From Bacteroidales bacterium (GTDB lineage: Bacteria; Bacteroidota; Bacteroidia; Bacteroidales; Muribaculaceae): DNA of 64,000 bases. The stretch covers positions 17,514-81,513 of the forward strand of contig SUXI01000010.1 in the NCBI GenBank assembly GCA_015060975.1. Direction: 5' to 3'. The notes beneath the pieces were generated by a model that had not been told where the DNA came from, did no database searches, and saw only the letters and a program-made list of their open reading frames with translations. The position numbers were made by a program, and so were the translations under genes. Every line of letters begins with the position of its first letter. Position 1 is the stretch's first letter. Below are positions 45,456 through 54,955 of this stretch, in pieces.

Positions 45456-46874
45456 TTAATAGATTATTGTTGCTTCTAATGGCGCTAATTTACCTTTGAT
45501 AGTGCCATTTGCTACTTCTATGATGGAACCGGAAATTTTATCGGTATATTTCCCATCATTTAATGTGGTTGGTAATGTGTATTTTGCATCCTTATTTGAA
45601 AAATTAATAATTGCAATTCCTTTTGAACCACGAGAAACTGCAACGATAACCCCATCTTTAGTTGCGGTAATTTGTTCGGGCTGATTTTTCATCGCTTTGC
45701 GAAAGTGATTAATTGTGATTATTGTGGGATGTTTGAATTCGTCGTTTCCTCGCTCTCCGACTTTGTTGTTTCCCCAGTAATTTTGACGAGTGCTACCGGC
45801 TGGGCGACTAAAGAAAAGCGGTGTCCCTCCTTTGCGAGCTGATAGAAATACCCATGCGGCACGAATTTGCTCATCTGTCATTCCTGCCGATTCATGTGCG
45901 TTGCAATAAGTATCGTGAGATTCTACCCATGTGACAAGTTTATCGGGAGAAACTGGATGATGCCATGATAACAAATCATTATTGAAAGTTTCATTTTCAA
46001 TGGCTTTGCGTAGCACATGACCATAGTTACTTGCTGTTTGGTCGATGTATTCGGCATATTCAAGTTCTTTTACATTTTTGTCTTGTAACACTTCTCCGTA
46101 TATAAATAGACTATCTGGCATTAAAAGGGATAATCCTTTGACTCCTTCTCTTCCTGTTGCAATATCCCAAAAGTTATTGCGTTCGGATTTTGGGTCTAAT
46201 GGGTCAGATGGTAAGCCAATGTGTTTAGCAGTGTCATAACGAAATCCTCTTGCTCCAAGGTTAATTAAGTCATTGATATATTGAAGATAATAATATTGGA
46301 AATTAGGATTTTCTGTGTTTACATCTGGTAGTCCTCCCATTTCTCCGGTTGTACATTCCATTCGATCGTTCCATTTTGTTATTGGAGTAAATCCGTTGGC
46401 ATGATATAAGTTTTCATGTCCGCCAACAGCATTGTCGAGGTCAGGTAATACGGCAGAGTGGTCTATTGCGGTATGGTTGGGTAGTACATCAACAATTATC
46501 TTTACGTTATATTTATATGCACTATCACACATGGCTTTAAAATCATTACGAGTCCCCAGCATATAATTGCCTATTTTCCAATCGGTAGGTTGGTAATAAT
46601 AATACCATTTGCCTTTAATGCTGTCATTTGGGGTGCTAAATAGAGCCATTCCTCCATTTTCTCCAATATAACAAGTATTTGCTGGAGAAGTTTGCACAAA
46701 ATCATATCCTGCATTGGCAATGTCTTTCATGTTTTTAGCGATAGTATTGAAAGACCATGACCATGCGTGAAGAATCACTTTGTCGGAGTTTTTTGTTGCA
46801 TTTGCGGCTTTGTTTTCAAATGATGCGGAGGTTATTGCTATAAGTGTTGCAATGGCAAAAAATTTAAATTTCAT
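45456..46874 (-). CDS. Secreted alpha-amylase (GH13)
   Basis: 472 residues with a signal peptide (about residues 1-23). GH13 conserved regions: DVLPNHT (region I), GFRYDTAKH with the nucleophile Asp (region II), FIYGEVL with the acid/base Glu (region III) and WVESHDTY (region IV), in that order within a TIM barrel, then a C-terminal beta domain. It hydrolyses alpha-1,4 glucans, probably in the periplasm. Monocistronic, with a -7 element (TATCTTTG on the minus strand). Not part of a visible Sus-type cluster. Confidence 0.92.
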   Translation of the reverse strand: MKFKFFAIATLIAITSASFENKAANATKNSDKVILHAWSWSFNTIAKNMKDIANAGYDFVQTSPANTCYIGENGGMALFSTPNDSIKGKWYYYYQPTDWKIGNYMLGTRNDFKAMCDSAYKYNVKIIVDVLPNHTAIDHSAVLPDLDNAVGGHENLYHANGFTPITKWNDRMECTTGEMGGLPDVNTENPNFQYYYLQYINDLINLGARGFRYDTAKHIGLPSDPLDPKSERNNFWDIATGREGVKGLSLLMPDSLFIYGEVLQDKNVKELEYAEYIDQTASNYGHVLRKAIENETFNNDLLSWHHPVSPDKLVTWVESHDTYCNAHESAGMTDEQIRAAWVFLSARKGGTPLFFSRPAGSTRQNYWGNNKVGERGNDEFKHPTIITINHFRKAMKNQPEQITATKDGVIVAVSRGSKGIAIINFSNKDAKYTLPTTLNDGKYTDKISGSIIEVANGTIKGKLAPLEATIIY

Positions 46875-46906
46875 ATTTGTATAAAGAATTAATTATTTCA
46901 TAATGT

Positions 46907-46914
46907 CAAAGATA
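46907..46914 (-). promoter_or_regulatory. -7 element of the amylase gene
   Basis: TATCTTTG on the minus strand, 33 nt before the start codon; -33 weak. Confidence 0.5.
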
Positions 46915-47061
46915 GTAATAATCAAATTTTAAAGCTATAAAAATAGAATATAATCATGCGATTTTATGAAAGTTTATGATTTAAACAGTTGATGTTTGAC
47001 GATAATTCAGGTTAATTAATATCAGTGTTTGATGAGGTTTTTAGAAGCTGTAAAAAGTTAA

Positions 47062-47101
47062 GACTATGCCGGAATTCTTCATTTTGGATTCTGGCATAGT
47101 C
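47062..47101 (-). terminator. Terminator of the fur-purA-DUF1015 operon
   Basis: A 14-bp stem with one internal mismatch (47062-47075 with 47088-47101), followed on the minus strand by a T-rich tract. Confidence 0.8.
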
Positions 47102-47125
47102 TCAATATAGATGATGATAATGAAT

Positions 47126-48370
47126 TTAGTCTAACTTGTGAATTACGAGACCGGAACGGAGTTTTGGTTCAAACCAGGTTGTTTTAGGTGGCATGATGTT
47201 GCCGGTATCGGCTATGTCCATCAGTTGTTTCATTGAAACTGGGTATAGAGCGAGAGCCATTGCCATTTCTCCACTATCAACACGGCGTTTCAATTCGCCA
47301 AGGCCACGGATACCTCCAACAAAGTCGATGCGTTTGTCGCTGCGGAGGTCGGTGATGCCAAGAATATCGCGAAGAATCAAGTCGGAAGATATTGTAACGT
47401 CAAGCACACCAATAGGGTCGGCATCATTATAACGACCTTCTTTGGCTGTTAAAGAATACCATTCGCCACTAAGGTAAAGAGAGAAATTATGTAATGCAAT
47501 GGGGCGATATTCCTCAGTGCCTTTTTTCTCTACTACAAAGTCTTTTTCAAGCAAAGCGAGGAACTCGTCAGCATTATGTCCGTTGAGGTCTTTTACTACA
47601 CGATTATAGTCGATGATTTTGAGGTGAGAAGCGGGGAAGCACACTGCCAAGAAGTAATTATATTCTTCAGAACCGGTGTGATTGGGATTTTGTTGTGCTT
47701 TCTCGTTGCCAACCAATGCCGCAGCAGCAGTGCGGTGGTGACCATCTGCGATATATAAATAAGGAATATTAGCAAATTCTTTTGTGATTGCTTCAATCAT
47801 TTCAGCATCATTGATTACCCAGAAGTGATGGCCAAATCCGTCGGGAGCAGCAAAGTCATATTCGGGATCCTTGGCTGTTACGGTTTTGATTATGTTTTCA
47901 AGTACATCGTTGTCGGGGAATGCAAAGAAAACAGGCTCAACGTTGGCATTGTTTATGCGCACGTGTTTCATACGGTCTTCTTCTTTGTCGCGACGGGTAA
48001 GCTCGTGTTTTTTGATGCGTTCGCTCATATAGTCATCTACATTAGCTGCCACTACGATACCATATTGAGTGCGTCCGTCCATTGTTTGAGCATAAATGTA
48101 GTAGTGCTCATTTTCATCTTGAACAAGCCACCCGTTTTTTTGGAATGCATTGAAATTCTCAACGGCCGAATCATACACCTTAGGATCGTGTTCATCTGTG
48201 CCCGGTTCGAAGTTGATTTCAGGCTTGATGATGTGATATAATGATTTAGGATTGCCCTCAGCTTCTTGACGAGCCTCTTCAGAGTTTAATACATCATAAG
48301 GGCGAGATGCAACTTCTGTCACCATTTCACGTGGTGGGCGTATTCCTTTAAATGGTTTTACTTTTGCCAT
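47126..48370 (-). CDS. DUF1015 family protein
   Basis: 414 residues. The start MAKVKPFKGIRPPREMVTEVASRPYDVL, then IADGHHRTAAAALV and the C-terminal GDTGNIMPPKTTWFEPKLRSGLVIHKL-like end (seen as TGNIMPPKTTWFEPK) are diagnostic of DUF1015, a conserved cytoplasmic protein (a ParB-like/SerK-like fold has been suggested for relatives). It starts 12 nt after the purA stop and belongs to that operon. Exact reaction unknown. Confidence 0.9.
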   Translation of the reverse strand: MAKVKPFKGIRPPREMVTEVASRPYDVLNSEEARQEAEGNPKSLYHIIKPEINFEPGTDEHDPKVYDSAVENFNAFQKNGWLVQDENEHYYIYAQTMDGRTQYGIVVAANVDDYMSERIKKHELTRRDKEEDRMKHVRINNANVEPVFFAFPDNDVLENIIKTVTAKDPEYDFAAPDGFGHHFWVINDAEMIEAITKEFANIPYLYIADGHHRTAAAALVGNEKAQQNPNHTGSEEYNYFLAVCFPASHLKIIDYNRVVKDLNGHNADEFLALLEKDFVVEKKGTEEYRPIALHNFSLYLSGEWYSLTAKEGRYNDADPIGVLDVTISSDLILRDILGITDLRSDKRIDFVGGIRGLGELKRRVDSGEMAMALALYPVSMKQLMDIADTGNIMPPKTTWFEPKLRSGLVIHKLD

Positions 48371-48382
48371 AGGTTATAACGT

Positions 48383-49654
48383 TTATTTGTTACGAATAAT
48401 AGTTTGTTCGCGGTCGGGTCCAATAGAAACAATGGTAATAGGTGTTTTCAATGCTTCTTCCAAGAACGCGATATATTCTTTGAATTCCTGAGGGAATTCA
48501 TCTTCGCTCTTGAATTTGGTCATATCGGTTTTCCAACCTTTAAATGATTTGTAAATTGGAGTCATTGATTGTTCATCATCAATGCAGAAGGGGAATTGAT
48601 TGGTTTCTTTGCCGTCGATTTCGTAGGCAACACATGCCTTGATTTCATCAAAGTCATCAAGCACGTCACTCTTCATCATAATGAGTTGAGTAACACCATT
48701 GAGCATGATAGAGTAACGAAGAGCTACAAGGTCAATCCAACCGCAACGACGCTCACGACCGGTTACAGCTCCATATTCATGGCCAAGGTCTCGAATGCGA
48801 GCTCCGGTTTCGTCAAATAGCTCAGTGGGGAATGGCCCACTACCTACACGAGTGCAATACGCTTTGAAAATACCAAACACTTCGCCGATTTTATTAGGAG
48901 CAACACCTAATCCTGAGCATGCCCCGGCACAAATTGTGTTAGAAGATGTTACAAATGGATATGAGCCGAAGTCAACATCTAATAATGTGCCTTGAGCACC
49001 TTCGCAAAGGATTGTTTTACCTTCATTGAGGAGGTTATTTATAACATATTCACTGTCAATAATATCATAACCCTTGATATATTCGATGGCGTCGAGCCAT
49101 TTCGCTTCAAGTTCAGAAATATCGGGAGTTTCACCCATTGATTTGAGTTGTGCGAGATGCTTATCGCGTGCAGCAGTGTATTTAGCTTCAAAGTTGTGGA
49201 ATGCATCGCCTAAGCGCAATCCGTTACGACTGATTTTATCGGTATAAGTAGGGCCGATGCCTTTTCCTGTTGTGCCAATCTTTGCTCCACCTTTTGCTTT
49301 TTCATTTGCCGCATCGAGTAAACGATGTGTAGGCATAATGAGGTGGGTTTTCTTAGAAATCTTTAAAATCTTTTTCAACGCTATGCCACTTTGTTCAAGA
49401 GCTTCAGCTTCTTCTCTAAATAATACAGGGTCGAGAACTACACCATTGCCAATGATATTCACTTGACCATGTTGGAAAATTCCTGAAGGAATAGAGCGAA
49501 GCACATATTTTTTTCCTTCAAATTCAAGAGTATGCCCTGCGTTAGGTCCTCCTTGGAAGCGTGCTACAACATCATAACGAGGTGTGAGCACATCTACAAC
49601 TTTACCTTTTCCTTCATCGCCCCATTGGAGCCCGAGCAATACATCAACTTTCAT
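48383..49654 (-). CDS. purA: Adenylosuccinate synthetase
   Basis: 423 residues. It converts IMP plus aspartate and GTP to adenylosuccinate, the first committed step to AMP. The GTP-binding QWGDEGKGKVVD near the N-terminus, GNGVVLDP, IGTTGKGIGPTYTDK and the TGRERRCGWIDLVALRYS block are all present; length is normal. Middle gene of the fur-purA-DUF1015 operon. Confidence 0.97.
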   Translation of the reverse strand: MKVDVLLGLQWGDEGKGKVVDVLTPRYDVVARFQGGPNAGHTLEFEGKKYVLRSIPSGIFQHGQVNIIGNGVVLDPVLFREEAEALEQSGIALKKILKISKKTHLIMPTHRLLDAANEKAKGGAKIGTTGKGIGPTYTDKISRNGLRLGDAFHNFEAKYTAARDKHLAQLKSMGETPDISELEAKWLDAIEYIKGYDIIDSEYVINNLLNEGKTILCEGAQGTLLDVDFGSYPFVTSSNTICAGACSGLGVAPNKIGEVFGIFKAYCTRVGSGPFPTELFDETGARIRDLGHEYGAVTGRERRCGWIDLVALRYSIMLNGVTQLIMMKSDVLDDFDEIKACVAYEIDGKETNQFPFCIDDEQSMTPIYKSFKGWKTDMTKFKSEDEFPQEFKEYIAFLEEALKTPITIVSIGPDREQTIIRNK

Positions 49655-49687
49655 AAATTTATTTCTTAATTGGATGTTATATTTTGA

Positions 49688-50167
49688 TTATTTTTTTATG
49701 CTATTTTTTTTAATTTCTTTATTTAGTCGCGAGCATCGAGAACATAAACCATAAACATATAGTGCGAAATACGACGTATTAAATGCTGAGTAACGATGAG
49801 ACTTTAACATATTTACAAGTGTTGTGTCTTTTACTTCTTTTATGCGTCTGCATTGAGTACATATTAAATGGTGATGATTCTTAATTCCTGAAACTTTTTC
49901 GTATTGAGACGTTTTTCCGTCAAATTGATGGCGACGAATTAATCCACAATCCACAAATAATTGTATCGTGTTATATAGCGTTGCTTTACTTACATGAAAT
50001 CCGTCAGATTCCAATTCGGAATACAATGTTTCTATAGAGAAATGATCCTCTATATCAAACACCTTGTCAAGTATCGTGTACCGTTCAGGTGTTTGTCTCA
50101 TATTCTTTGAGTGAATGTATTGTGTTAGAGCTACCCGAGCAACTTCTTTAGATTTATTTTCGCCCAT
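49688..50167 (-). CDS. Fur-family metal-responsive regulator
   Basis: 159 residues. A winged-helix DNA-binding domain (residues 15-90, FHVSKATLYNTIQLFVDCGLI) and a dimerisation/metal domain (HHHLICTQCRRIKEV, then YGLCSRCSR with the CxxC structural zinc site). It could be Fur, PerR or Zur; the sequence does not decide. The start codon lies only a few bases after the predicted transcription start, so the mRNA may be leaderless. Located 33 nt upstream of purA. Confidence 0.9.
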   Translation of the reverse strand: MGENKSKEVARVALTQYIHSKNMRQTPERYTILDKVFDIEDHFSIETLYSELESDGFHVSKATLYNTIQLFVDCGLIRRHQFDGKTSQYEKVSGIKNHHHLICTQCRRIKEVKDTTLVNMLKSHRYSAFNTSYFALYVYGLCSRCSRLNKEIKKNSIKK

Positions 50168-50174
50168 ATCGTTA

Positions 50175-50206
50175 CAAAGTTATATATAAGTTTTCACATC
50201 TGCAAA
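50175..50206 (-). promoter_or_regulatory. Promoter of the fur-purA operon
   Basis: Minus-strand TTTG (50206-50203), a 20-nt spacer and TAACTTTG (50182-50175), an exact Bacteroidota promoter. Transcription would start within a few bases of the Fur ATG at 50167. Confidence 0.8.
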
Positions 50207-50350
50207 ACTATCTGATGATATGATTGTAATAAAATGGTTTTTCTTGTAATAAATAGATTTAATTTAGGGATTTTGTTAATTTTAAATATAAAATTACTTA
50301 CCACTTTCAATTAATGGTGAGCATCAAATAATAAAAAGAAAAAATAATAT

Positions 50351-50358
50351 TATCTTTG
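50351..50358 (+). promoter_or_regulatory. -7 element of tRNA-Ser
   Basis: TATCTTTG, 13 nt upstream of the mature tRNA 5' end. Confidence 0.6.
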
Positions 50359-50371
50359 CATACGAAAATTT

Positions 50372-50459
50372 GGAGTGGTGCTCGAGTGGCTGAAGAGGCA
50401 CGCCTGGAAAGCGTGTAAACGTCAAAAGCGTTTCGGGGGTTCGAATCCCCCTCACTCCG
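50372..50459 (+). tRNA. tRNA-Ser (anticodon GGA)
   Basis: An 88-nt class II tRNA. The acceptor stem GGAGTGG pairs with TCACTCC, discriminator G; the anticodon loop CTGGAAA gives GGA; a long variable arm and the TTCGAATCC T-loop are present. CCA is not encoded. It would read UCC and UCU codons. Confidence 0.97.
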
Positions 50460-50475
50460 CAACGTAAGCTAAAAT

Positions 50476-50501
50476 AATCAAATGTAAACACTACTTTGAT
50501 T
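50476..50501. terminator. Weak hairpin between tRNA-Ser and rmuC
   Basis: AATCAAA (50476-50482) pairs with TTTGATT (50495-50501). AT-rich flanks on both sides suggest a weak shared terminator for the convergent genes. Confidence 0.4.
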
Positions 50502-50508
50502 AGATTTA

Positions 50509-51783
50509 TTATATGTGATTGTAGGGTAGAGCCTTTGAGGCTTTTGCTCCCATGTTTTTGAGTTTTTCTGCTCTATCCAATAAATTACCATTACCTTCAG
50601 ACAGTTTATTTATTGCTTTATCATAGGCGTCTTTTGTTTGAGATAATGCTTTGTCGATGCGTTTCATGTCGTCAATGAACCCCACGAATTTATCATACAT
50701 CTTTCCACTTTCGATTGCAATTTCTATGGCATTTCGATTTTGGCGGTCATGTTGCCAAAGTTGATCAACAAGTCGCAATACCGAAATGAGGTGTGTTGGA
50801 GAAATAATCATTACTCGTTTATCATATGCTTCTTGCCATAATTTTTGATCTAATTGCATAGCTGAAACGTATGCGGATTCATTTGGGATAAACATCATTA
50901 CGAATTCAGCTTTTGTTTTTCCTAAATAATCTTGATAGTTTTTTTTGCTTAACTCGTTTATGTGATTTCTTACTGATGATACATGTTTTTTCTTTAAAAC
51001 TTCTTGTTCGTCGGTGTCATTACAATTTACTAAATCGGTATATGCATTTAACGAAACTTTGGAATCAATCACTATTTTACGACCATCGGGATAATTAATG
51101 ACAATATCCGCAATAAGTCTTTTACCATCTTCGTTAGTTGTTGATTCTTGTACAGAAAACTCGCGTCCTTTCTCTAATCCTGATTTTTCCAATATACTCT
51201 CAAGAATCATTTCTCCCCAATTCCCTTGTATTTTATTATTTCCTTTTAATGCAAGTGTGAGGTCTTTGGCTTCTTTCCCTATAGATTGATTTAGTTCAAT
51301 TAATTCTTTTATTCGTTCTTGTAATGAAAACCGTTCTTTCGCGTCTTGTGAATAACTATCAATTATTGTTTTTTTAAATTGTTCTATATTTTCTTTTAGG
51401 GGGGTAAGTATTTCTAATAAACGAGTTTCATTTTGTTCTTTGAATGAGATGGTGTTGTGTCGCAAGATGTCATTGGCTAAGTTCTTAAAACGTGTTTCAG
51501 ATTCTTTTGTTAATCGATCTTTTTCGTTTTCAATATAATTTATGCGTTCTTGTAGTCGGCTGTTTTCCTCTCGTAATGATATTTTTTTAGCATATAATTC
51601 CTCATTTAATTGTTTTGTTTCAGATAATTGTTGTTGTACTATATTTAATTGACTTTCGGCTATTATTTTTTCTGAATTAATAATGGAGTTAGCTAACTTT
51701 TGTTTAGAGAGATTTTTGATTAGGTGGAAAATATAACCTAAACAAGCCATTATAATGATTGAAAGAATTATTGTATATAACAT
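50509..51783 (-). CDS. rmuC: RmuC-family DNA recombination protein
   Basis: 424 residues. An N-terminal membrane segment (residues 1-22) is followed by a long coiled coil (about 25-160) and the RmuC core (GNWGEMILESILEKSGLEKGREFSVQE; VIDSKVSLNAY; FVMMFIPNESAYVSAM). RmuC limits inversions at short inverted repeats and is thought to be nuclease-related (PD-(D/E)XK-like fold). Monocistronic. Confidence 0.93.
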   Translation of the reverse strand: MLYTIILSIIIMACLGYIFHLIKNLSKQKLANSIINSEKIIAESQLNIVQQQLSETKQLNEELYAKKISLREENSRLQERINYIENEKDRLTKESETRFKNLANDILRHNTISFKEQNETRLLEILTPLKENIEQFKKTIIDSYSQDAKERFSLQERIKELIELNQSIGKEAKDLTLALKGNNKIQGNWGEMILESILEKSGLEKGREFSVQESTTNEDGKRLIADIVINYPDGRKIVIDSKVSLNAYTDLVNCNDTDEQEVLKKKHVSSVRNHINELSKKNYQDYLGKTKAEFVMMFIPNESAYVSAMQLDQKLWQEAYDKRVMIISPTHLISVLRLVDQLWQHDRQNRNAIEIAIESGKMYDKFVGFIDDMKRIDKALSQTKDAYDKAINKLSEGNGNLLDRAEKLKNMGAKASKALPYNHI

Positions 51784-51843
51784 ATATAAGAATTTATTAA
51801 ACGCAAAGTTATATTAAAAATGTATTATTTGGGAATTTTATAG

Positions 51844-51851
51844 TAACTTTG
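51844..51851 (+). promoter_or_regulatory. -7 element of the SGNH/MBOAT operon
   Basis: TAACTTTG, 21 nt before the first start codon; -33 element not clear. Confidence 0.5.
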
Positions 51852-51872
51852 TAGCATATTTCTGAATTAAAT

Positions 51873-52682
51873 ATGAAAAGACGGAATAAATCAAATTCTT
51901 ATTTTGGGTTATGGTCAATAATGGCAGTTGCATTAGCTGTCTTTATTGTTTTGTCAATATATGAACCGGTAACGATTTGTGGTATCGAATTACGAGCCAT
52001 AAGCATGCTTGATCGATTAACAAAAGCTCCCGAACCAACTCTAGAAGAAATAGCAGAAGTTACGCGTTTGGAAGAAGAAGCAAAAAAGAAAGCTGAAAAG
52101 CCTAGATATGACTTATCAAAGCCACAAACTTTCTTGTTTGTAGGAGACTCGATGCTTGAAGGTTTATATCCGCGTCTTGCTGCGTATGCAAAAGAAAATG
52201 GACATAAGGTTTATGCTGTAATATGGTATAGCTCAACTTCTGAAATATGGGGTGAAACAATGAAACTAAAAGAATATATAGAGCAATTTAAACCTACATA
52301 TATATTTATATGTTTAGGAGCAAATGAATTGTTTGTAAAAGATATAAAGGAGAAACGCGACAAATTTGTGAAAAATATGATTTCTCAAATTGGAGATCTC
52401 CCATATCTTTGGATTGGTCCACCTAACTGGAAACCCGACACTGGAATTAATGAGTTAATTAACGAGAATACACCTGATGGATATTTCTTTTTATCTAACG
52501 GCATGAAGTTTGATCGAAAGAGAGATGGAGCACACCCAACTCAAAAATCATCAATATTGTGGATGGATAGTATATTGCGTTGGATGCCTGATAGTTGTGC
52601 GAATCCGATTGTAAATATGAAAATTCCAACAGAAAAAACAGCGCGTGCCGAGCGGGTTGTAGTCCTACAGCCCAAAAGATAG
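51873..52682 (+). CDS. SGNH/GDSL-type hydrolase with membrane anchor
   Basis: 269 residues. An N-terminal membrane segment (about 14-30) and a charged linker lead to an SGNH-like domain: Ser in FVGDSMLEGL (about residue 93), the GANE block (about 150), and Asp-His in DGAHPTQ (about 225). Such proteins act on O-acyl groups of envelope polysaccharides. It is followed 11 nt later by an MBOAT acyltransferase, a common pairing for exporting and transferring acetyl groups (as in AlgJ/AlgX-AlgI). Confidence 0.85.
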   Translation: MKRRNKSNSYFGLWSIMAVALAVFIVLSIYEPVTICGIELRAISMLDRLTKAPEPTLEEIAEVTRLEEEAKKKAEKPRYDLSKPQTFLFVGDSMLEGLYPRLAAYAKENGHKVYAVIWYSSTSEIWGETMKLKEYIEQFKPTYIFICLGANELFVKDIKEKRDKFVKNMISQIGDLPYLWIGPPNWKPDTGINELINENTPDGYFFLSNGMKFDRKRDGAHPTQKSSILWMDSILRWMPDSCANPIVNMKIPTEKTARAERVVVLQPKR

Positions 52683-52693
52683 AGTGTAATTAA

Positions 52694-54169
52694 ATGTTAG
52701 ATATATTGAATATATATAATAACATAGTGGAGCTTCTTTCATATCAGAAAGATGCTCCAATGCTTTTTTCAAGTGGTTTATTTTGGGTGTTGTTTCTTCT
52801 ATTTATTCCAATGTATGCCATGTTGAAAAAACGCCGTTGGCAGATGATTACATTTGTTGTGGCTTTCAGTTTATATTTCTATTATAAATCAAGTGGCTTT
52901 TTCTTCCTTTTATTGGTTGGAACATCATTATTAGATTGGATATTATCGCATATAATAATTAAACTAAATTCTCGATTCGCTCGCAAACTATGTGTTACAA
53001 TTTCAATAATTTGTTCTATTGGGATTTTGTGTTATTTCAAATATGCCAACTTTTTTATGTGGAATTGGAACCAGATGGTAGAGTGGAACTTCCAACCTTT
53101 AGATGTAATATTGCCCGTAGGGATTTCGTTTTATACATTTCAGTCAATTAGTTATATTGTAGATGTATATAAAACAAGAGTAACTCCAACTAAAACATGG
53201 TTGGAATATCTATTTTTCTTGTCATTTTTCCCGGCGTTAGTGGCAGGTCCTATTGTTCGTGCCGATTATTTTTTGCCTCAAATAACGCAGAATAATCGTG
53301 CTACTCGCAATGATATTTATTTCGGTTTTTGGTTGATTTTATTAGGGGTAATCAAAAAAGCGATTATAGCCGATTATATTGCACAATATAATGACTTAAT
53401 ATTTGCCAATCCTACAGGTTATACCGGATTTGAATCATTGATGGGGGTGATTGGATATACAATGCAGATATATTGTGATTTCTCGGGTTATTCCGACATG
53501 GCAATAGGTATAGCATTGATAATGGGTTTTAAACTGAGTAAGAACTTCGATTTTCCTTATAAATCAAAGAGTTTGACTGAGTTTTGGCATCGTTGGCATA
53601 TCTCTTTATCATCATGGTTGCGTGATTATATTTACATCCCGCTTGGAGGCAATCGAAAAGGTACATTTCGCACATATCTAAATAATTTTTTGACCATGCT
53701 TATTGGTGGATTGTGGCATGGTGCCGATTGGAAATTCGTTTTTTGGGGAGCAATGCATGGAGTTGGCTTGGCAATACATAAAGCATTTAAGCCCCTATTG
53801 GATAAAATCTCCAATACATGGTTAGTAAAAGCAATATCATGGTCTATAACAATGATTGTTGTGTCGTTGTTGTGGGTGTTTTTCCGTGCCGACTCTTGGC
53901 AAGATTCGTTATTGATAATAGAAAATATTTTTATTGATTTCCGTCCTGATTATATACCGGTATTTGCTTCTGTTAGATATATTTGGATTGTGATGATGGC
54001 TGTGATTATTGTTTCTCATTCATTACCCCAGCGTTGGTATGATGCTATGGCAAATTGGTTTGTGAAATCTCCATGGATTGCTAAACTTGCAATATTTGTG
54101 GTTGTCGTGCAACTTGTTATTCAATTTATGAGTGAAGAGGTAACACCATTTATTTATTTCCAATTTTAG
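52694..54169 (+). CDS. MBOAT family O-acyltransferase
   Basis: 491 residues with about 10-12 membrane segments. MBOAT signatures: VGISFYTFQSISYIVDVY, FPYKSKSLTEFWHRWHISLSSWLRDYIYIPLGGNRKG, and the catalytic His in MLIGGLWHGADWKFVFWG (about residue 340). It moves an acyl group, probably acetyl, across the inner membrane to the partner SGNH protein for polysaccharide modification. The substrate glycan is not identifiable. Confidence 0.93.
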   Translation: MLDILNIYNNIVELLSYQKDAPMLFSSGLFWVLFLLFIPMYAMLKKRRWQMITFVVAFSLYFYYKSSGFFFLLLVGTSLLDWILSHIIIKLNSRFARKLCVTISIICSIGILCYFKYANFFMWNWNQMVEWNFQPLDVILPVGISFYTFQSISYIVDVYKTRVTPTKTWLEYLFFLSFFPALVAGPIVRADYFLPQITQNNRATRNDIYFGFWLILLGVIKKAIIADYIAQYNDLIFANPTGYTGFESLMGVIGYTMQIYCDFSGYSDMAIGIALIMGFKLSKNFDFPYKSKSLTEFWHRWHISLSSWLRDYIYIPLGGNRKGTFRTYLNNFLTMLIGGLWHGADWKFVFWGAMHGVGLAIHKAFKPLLDKISNTWLVKAISWSITMIVVSLLWVFFRADSWQDSLLIIENIFIDFRPDYIPVFASVRYIWIVMMAVIIVSHSLPQRWYDAMANWFVKSPWIAKLAIFVVVVQLVIQFMSEEVTPFIYFQF

Positions 54170-54197
54170 AAAAGTAAGTCAAATTTGACGATATAGC

Positions 54198-54235
54198 AAC
54201 CGGGAGAGCTTCTCACGAAGACCTCCCGGTTTTTC
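54198..54235 (+). terminator. Rho-independent terminator of the SGNH/MBOAT operon
   Basis: A 9-bp GC-rich stem (54198-54206 with 54223-54231) followed by T's. Confidence 0.88.
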
Positions 54236-54301
54236 ATCACATTATGCTTATTAAAGTGCTATTGATATAAGATGAGAAAAGTAAATGCAAATTATATTTG
54301 T

Positions 54302-54877
54302 TTAGTATCTATCGCTAACGACGTCCCAATCTATAATGTCCCATAGCGCATGTAGTGCATCGGCTCTGCGATTTTGGTAATCGAGATAGTAGGCGTGTTC
54401 CCACACATCAAATGTTAATATCGGGATTAGTCCTTCAGTTAACGGATTAGAGGCATTTGAGCCTTGGGTAATAAATAGATTACCATCATCATCGCTTGAG
54501 AGCCACACCCACCCTGAACCAAATAGTTTTACTCCGGCTTCTTCAAATTGTTTTTTAAACAACTCGAATGACCCAAATTGAGCATTAATGGCTTTACGCA
54601 GATCTCCTTTGGGTTCACCTCCGCCATCAGGCGAGAATGAGAAAAAATAGAATATATGATTCCATGCTTGAGCGGCATTATTGTATAATGCACCATTAGA
54701 GGTTGTAATAATTTTTTCAAGTGGCATATCTTCGTTCTTAGTGCCTTTAATTAAATTATTGAGATTGTCGATATATGCTTTTTCATGTTTACCATAATGA
54801 AACTCAATAGTTTCTCTACTTATGACCGGAGATAGAGAATCATAGTCGTAGGGTAGGTGTGGTTGTGTATATAACAT
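54302..54877 (-). CDS. sodB: Superoxide dismutase (Fe/Mn family)
   Basis: 191 residues. It dismutates superoxide in the cytoplasm. The metal ligands are in FHYGKHEKAYIDNL (His about 26), AQAWNHIFYF (His about 73), and FDVWEHAYYLDYQNRRADAL (Asp and His about 156-160). GSGWVWL and the Fe-type AQAWNH suggest the iron or cambialistic form of Bacteroidota. Its start codon is embedded in a 17-bp inverted repeat. Confidence 0.95.
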   Translation of the reverse strand: MLYTQPHLPYDYDSLSPVISRETIEFHYGKHEKAYIDNLNNLIKGTKNEDMPLEKIITTSNGALYNNAAQAWNHIFYFFSFSPDGGGEPKGDLRKAINAQFGSFELFKKQFEEAGVKLFGSGWVWLSSDDDGNLFITQGSNASNPLTEGLIPILTFDVWEHAYYLDYQNRRADALHALWDIIDWDVVSDRY

Positions 54878-54927
54878 CGTCGTAAAGTGTTTAGAATTAT
54901 TTTACTATTAAAACACTTCACGACGAT
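54876..54927. promoter_or_regulatory. 17-bp inverted repeat over the sodB start
   Basis: Arms 54876-54892 and 54911-54927 match over 17 bp with one mismatch around an 18-nt loop. The right arm in the sodB mRNA ends within the ATG. It may terminate the upstream efflux operon, serve as a regulator site, or fold over the ribosome-binding region. Confidence 0.6.
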
Positions 54928-54955
54928 AAATGTTTGATGAATATAATAAAAAAGA

